Origin: a virus
Virus record (IMG/VR): IMGVR_UViG_3300025449_000038
Location: 1-30,683 of that record
Strand: one strand, 5' to 3'
Length of the DNA stretch: 30,683 bases
In this document: positions 27,078 through 30,683 of the stretch, one piece after another
Layout: each line of letters starts with the position of its first letter
How positions within the stretch are numbered: position 1 is the stretch's first letter
Translations under genes and position numbers: made by a program
The notes under the pieces: model-generated
Databases searched by the model: none
Seen by the model: the letters and a program-made list of their open reading frames with translations, nothing else
Told to the model about the DNA's origin: nothing

Positions 27078-27695
27078 ATGCCTGTTTACATTGATACGCG
27101 GGGTAATTCAGTCCTATCTGTGGCGATCTGCGATCGCTGCAGTAGGAAATTTGCGTATGTAGATTTAATGCCAGACCCCAATTTCCCCGGAATGAGGGTA
27201 TGTAAGGAAGATCGAGATAATTTTGATCCTTGGCGTCTTCCAGCTTTACAAACAGAAAACATTGCATTGCGTTTTCCACGTCCTGATGTATCTATTGCTA
27301 CTGGCCCAATTGGCGGTAACGAAATTACAACAGAAAACGGATTTCAAAATGGTAATTCAATATTTATTGAGGGTGTTCCATCAGCAAATACCCAAGGTGA
27401 TTTGAATACTATGAGTAACGTGGTGCCATCACCTATGACATTGGCTCCAAAAGTGGGTTCTATATCTCCCGCCACTGGACCAAAAACTGGTGGCACAAAT
27501 GTCACAATTCATGGCAGTAACTTTACAGATATTGCAACTGTTAAGATTGGTGGTGTTGTAACAACATTTAATTTAGTAGACTCATTAACTATTACAGCAG
27601 TGACACCAGCGTATGCGGTTACTGGTATTGTAGACGTTGAGGTATTTTCTCCGTTTGGCAATAGTACAGCATACGGTGCGTTTACTTATACCTAA
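27078..27695 (+). CDS. Structural protein with Cys cluster and IPT/TIG domain
   Basis: 205 residues. The N-terminus has ICDRCSRKFAYVDLMPDPNF and RVCKEDRDNFDPWR, three Cys in a zinc-ribbon-like setting (about 18-44). The C-terminal ~80 residues (KVGSISPATGPKTGGTNVTI, then TVKIGGVVTTFNL and VTPAYAVTGIVDVEVFSP) form an IPT/TIG immunoglobulin-like domain. Ig-like domains on phage virions often bind cell-surface sugars. Likely a surface or tail accessory protein. Confidence 0.78.
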   Translation: MPVYIDTRGNSVLSVAICDRCSRKFAYVDLMPDPNFPGMRVCKEDRDNFDPWRLPALQTENIALRFPRPDVSIATGPIGGNEITTENGFQNGNSIFIEGVPSANTQGDLNTMSNVVPSPMTLAPKVGSISPATGPKTGGTNVTIHGSNFTDIATVKIGGVVTTFNLVDSLTITAVTPAYAVTGIVDVEVFSPFGNSTAYGAFTYT

Positions 27696-27697
27696 AA

Positions 27698-28372
27698 ATG
27701 GCAGATCAGTCGATAACCCAATTACCAGTCGCTATCTCCGTAACGGGCGATGAGCAGACTGTAATTGTACAAAGAGGCGTTACAAAGCAAGTACAAGTAA
27801 GTCTGATTGCTAACGCAGTATCACCTGGTAAGTTAATTACTAACGTAGTACTAAATGCTCAAAACTATTTAGTATTTTATTACAGTGATGGAACAACTTC
27901 TACCACCGGCCCAATTCCTGGGTACACAAATGCAACAATTAATGGTGCTGGTCATTTAATTCTGACCTTAACCACCGGTGGTACAGTTGACTGCGGTAAT
28001 GTAGTCGGCCCACAAGGACCTACCGGACCAACGGGACCTGTAGGCCCCGCTGGAGCATCAGCTAGTGTAAATGCAGGTTCTGCAACAACACTACCTTATG
28101 GTTCTACACCAACAGTAACAAATACCGGCACAACTCAAAATGCGGTGTTTAACTTTGGTATTCCGGCTGGTCAACCCGGAGCTGGTGGGGCTACAATTGC
28201 AAATGACAACAGCACCAACGCAGTACGCTACCCAATTTTTACAGATGTAACCAGCGGCACATTAACCACAGAATATGTGTCGTCTTCAAAACTACAATTT
28301 AACCCCGGAGCTGGCACACTAACAACTCCAATCGTTACCGCAACAGCCGGCATCGGCGGCGGAATATTTTAA
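27698..28372 (+). CDS. Fibre-like protein with collagen-like segment
   Basis: 224 residues beginning MADQSITQLPVAISVTGDEQ. A short Gly-X-Y run (GPQGPTGPTGPVGPAG, about 108-123) marks a collagen-like trimer segment. The tail half has TLTTEYVSSSKLQFNPGAGT, typical of the connector before fibre shafts, and ends GIGGGIF. Starts two bases after the previous stop, without a clear SD. Part of the tail fibre set. Confidence 0.75.
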   Translation: MADQSITQLPVAISVTGDEQTVIVQRGVTKQVQVSLIANAVSPGKLITNVVLNAQNYLVFYYSDGTTSTTGPIPGYTNATINGAGHLILTLTTGGTVDCGNVVGPQGPTGPTGPVGPAGASASVNAGSATTLPYGSTPTVTNTGTTQNAVFNFGIPAGQPGAGGATIANDNSTNAVRYPIFTDVTSGTLTTEYVSSSKLQFNPGAGTLTTPIVTATAGIGGGIF

Positions 28373-28381
28373 GGTAAATAC

Positions 28382-29740
28382 ATGGCACAGTCAGGCTATA
28401 CACCCATACTACTATACAGCTCAACGACAGCGTCTCAAGCGCCGTCTGCAGCCAACTTAACTAATAGCTCTAGTGGTTCTGAGATTGCCATCAACGTTAC
28501 CGATGGTAAGTTATATTACAAAGATAATACTAACGCTATTCAGCTAATTGGCAGCAAAAGTGCTGCAGCGGGTATATTTAGCTCAGTAACAATCACTGGC
28601 GGCACAATCAACGGCACAGCTATTGGTGGTTCAACACCTGCAGCTGGTGCGTTCACCACGCTATCTTCTAGCGGTTTAGCAACCCTTAACAGCTTATCTG
28701 TTACTGGTCTTACTGGTTACCTATACGCTAACGGCGCAAGCGCTGCTACAGCCTCTACAACAATTCCTACAAGTGCTTTGAGCGGCACCATTAGTAATGC
28801 TCAGTTGGCAAACAGCTCCCTGACAATTGGCACAACAGCTATTTCGTTAGGCGGTACATCACTTACACTAGCTGGATTGACAAGCGTTACTGTAACGCAA
28901 GATCCAGTTAGCGCACTGCAGTTAGCAACCAAACAGTATGTTGACTCTGTGGCGCAAGGCTTGAGTACTAAAGCTCCAGTATTAGTTGCCACTACAGCAA
29001 ACATTACGTTATCTGGCGAACAGACAATCGATGGTATTACTACATCGTCTAGCCGTGTTTTGGTTAAAAATCAATCTACACCAGCTAATAATGGTATTTA
29101 TGTATCATCTTCCGGCGCATGGAGCCGCTCATCTGATGCCAACACTTGGAACCAATTAGTTTCTGCTTATGTGTTTGTTGAAGAAGGCACAACCCAAGCC
29201 GACACCGGTTGGGTATGTACATCCGATCCGGGCGGTACGCTCGGTGTTACGGCAGTTACTTGGGTACAGTTTTCTGGAGCTAACACTTATGTTGCTGGTA
29301 CTGGTTTAACTTTAACAGGTAATACATTTAGTATTACCAACACAGCAGTAACTGCAGGTAGCTACACAATCGGTAACTTTACTGTTAACGCACAAGGTCA
29401 GCTCACTGCAGCTTCTAGCGCAGCGACAACCGGTTCTGGCAGCGTAGTATTAGCCACATCACCAACATTAGTAACCCCAGCATTAGGCACACCTAGCGCG
29501 TTGGTTGGTACTAACATTACAGGTACCGCAGCAGGCTTGTCAATCGGTGGTAACGCCGCAACAGCTACTACAGCAACAAACGCCACTAACGTGGCAATTA
29601 GCGCTGGCGCAGCAACAACAAACTACATTACCTTTGTTACCGCAACTACTGGTAACTTACCTAATTTAATTAATAGCTCACTTACTTACAACTCATCCAC
29701 CAATGCTATCACTGGTGGAATTGCAGGAGGCACATTCTAA
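28382..29740 (+). CDS. Tail fibre protein
   Basis: 452 residues beginning MAQSGYTPILLYSSTTASQA. The N-terminal ~60 residues (TDGKLYYKDNTNAIQLIG) recur in the next gene and probably anchor the fibre. Residues about 180-265 (LQLATKQYVDSVAQGLSTKA, VLVKNQSTPANNGIY) are a fibre module known from many phage tail fibres. The rest is Ala/Thr/Ser/Gly-rich beta structure, ending GGIAGGTF. Attachment to host surface is the expected role. SD AAGGTAAATAC. Confidence 0.8.
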   Translation: MAQSGYTPILLYSSTTASQAPSAANLTNSSSGSEIAINVTDGKLYYKDNTNAIQLIGSKSAAAGIFSSVTITGGTINGTAIGGSTPAAGAFTTLSSSGLATLNSLSVTGLTGYLYANGASAATASTTIPTSALSGTISNAQLANSSLTIGTTAISLGGTSLTLAGLTSVTVTQDPVSALQLATKQYVDSVAQGLSTKAPVLVATTANITLSGEQTIDGITTSSSRVLVKNQSTPANNGIYVSSSGAWSRSSDANTWNQLVSAYVFVEEGTTQADTGWVCTSDPGGTLGVTAVTWVQFSGANTYVAGTGLTLTGNTFSITNTAVTAGSYTIGNFTVNAQGQLTAASSAATTGSGSVVLATSPTLVTPALGTPSALVGTNITGTAAGLSIGGNAATATTATNATNVAISAGAATTNYITFVTATTGNLPNLINSSLTYNSSTNAITGGIAGGTF

Positions 29741-30683
29741 TGGCAGCAGCAGGTTACACACCCCTAAGTTTATACTACAGCACAACCGCATCTGCAGCTC
29801 CAACAGCTGGTAACCTCGTCAATGGTGAGTTGGCGATCAACATCACCGACGGCAAGTTGTACTATAAAGACAACGCCGGTGTTGTGCAGATCATCGCTGG
29901 TAAAGGCGGTGCTGGTATTGCAGGTGGCTCAAACACCCAAGTTCAGTACAACTCAAGCGGGTCATTGGCTGGTTCTGCCAACATGACCTTTAACGGCACT
30001 ACATTAACTTTAGCTAATGATGCTTCTATATCAGGTCTTACTGTTGGTAAGGGTGGTGGCAGTGTTTCAGGAAATACAGCACTTGGTTTAAGTTCTTTGT
30101 CTGTAAACACAACTGGTTCAGCAAATACGGCATCTGGTAATCAGTCTTTATTTGCAAATACAACAGGAAACAACAATACCGCTTTTGGTTCTAATGCAGT
30201 TAGAAACACTACAACTTCTAATGATAATACTGGTGTTGGATATATTGCTTTATACACAAATACAACTGGCGCATCAAATACAGCCATTGGTAGCTCTGCA
30301 TTATTCTCAAACACCACCGCATCTAATAACACAGCAGTAGGTTATCAAGCTGGTTATACAAATTCTACAGCTATTGGCATTCATGCGTTTGGTTCTGGTG
30401 CATTATATTCAAATACCTCAGGTCAAGATAACTCTGCATTTGGTGGTACAAATGGAGTTAGCAATGGTGCTGCGCTTCAGTTTAATACTACAGGTTCATC
30501 AAATGCTGCTTTTGGTGGCGGTGCATTAAATAGCAATACAACAGGCTCATTTAATACAGCCGTTGGTTTTACTGCACTTCGTGGAAACACCACCGCATCT
30601 AATAACACAGCAGTAGGTTATCAAGCGGGGTATAGTAACGTAACTGGAACCCGAACAACTTTTGTTGGTAACCAAGCTGGCTA
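29741..30683 (+). CDS. Tail fibre/adhesin, YadA-head-like repeats, cut by window edge
   Basis: At least 314 codons open from ATG 29741 (TAATG with the previous gene; GGAGG upstream) to the right edge. The N-terminus (MAAAGYTPLSLYYSTTASAA, TDGKLYYKDNAGVVQII) is a paralogue of the previous fibre. From about residue 105 it consists of ~12-16-residue units such as SLFANTTGNNNTAFGSNA and ALFSNTTASNNTAVGYQAG, the left-handed-coil pattern of trimeric adhesin (YadA) heads. Probably a trimeric receptor-binding fibre. Confidence 0.85.
30309..30626 (+). repeat. Exact 42-bp direct repeat within fibre gene
   Basis: The same 42 bases lie at 30309-30350 and 30585-30626 (coding for NTTASNNTAVGYQA), 276 bp apart and in frame (92 codons). 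Surrounding units have diverged, so this copy is recent or maintained. It could mediate in-frame loss or gain of 92 codons. Confidence 0.8.

Overview
The window is a piece of a tailed double-stranded DNA phage genome (Caudoviricetes), probably from an uncultured freshwater or marine proteobacterial phage. The reasons are a terminase large subunit, portal, scaffold, HK97-type major capsid and fibre genes, a D5-type primase-helicase, very tight gene packing with many ATGA or TAATG junctions, and small proteins of kinds common in proteobacterial phages and prophages (PLYTHP and TLTDEEI motifs). The host and habitat are inferences. No tRNA, rRNA, CRISPR, integrase or lysis gene was seen.

Layout. 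Everything from 1 to about 14.3 kb is on the minus strand; everything from 15.1 kb to the end is on the plus strand. (1) 1-3.26 kb: small hypothetical proteins downstream of a primase-helicase. (2) 3.27-3.52 kb: a control region with a phage promoter, an operator-like inverted repeat and a large hairpin-forming repeat. (3) 3.5-4.9 kb: a sigma70-like factor that ends before region 4, with three small genes after it, behind a TATAAT promoter flanked by three operator-like sites. (4) 4.9-12.9 kb: about two dozen small genes, including a MoxR-type AAA+ ATPase, a metallopeptidase/VWA protein, a ribbon-helix-helix protein and several membrane miniproteins. Here the 8-bp palindrome GTTTAAAC recurs at gene starts and elsewhere. 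(5) 12.9-14.3 kb: a papain/C39-like protein and a SprT-like zinc metalloprotease, each operon preceded by a conserved ~100-bp leader. (6) 14.3-15.1 kb: a ~0.8-kb non-coding control region between the two arms, with operator-like sites, a ~90-bp tandem repeat and a second large hairpin. (7) 15.1-30.7 kb: the late arm, with an unknown protein, a degenerate stand-alone intein-like protein, TerL, an HNH endonuclease, portal, GroES-like co-chaperonin, scaffold, decoration protein, major capsid, structural proteins and tandem fibre genes running off the right edge.

How it may work together. Four rightward units each begin with the same motif, GGGCGK, exactly 11 bases, then TTTKTGCATTAGTATA. A fifth copy of the second part, without the GGGCGK box, faces left in front of the primase. 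The -10-like block (TATAAATA in two copies) and a phage sigma factor with domains 2 and 3 but no domain 4 suggest a phage-directed late transcription system resembling in logic T4 gp55, but built on a sigma70-like protein. Sigma expression appears to be governed by an operator family (TTTCATAATGTGAAA) that is also found in the other two control regions. This chain is inferred from sequence patterns.

Other notable signals are 31 copies of GTTTAAAC in under 10 kb, an SD-sequestering leader ahead of the HNH gene, ATG codons inside two promoter motifs, and several genes below 60 codons that routine gene calling would miss.
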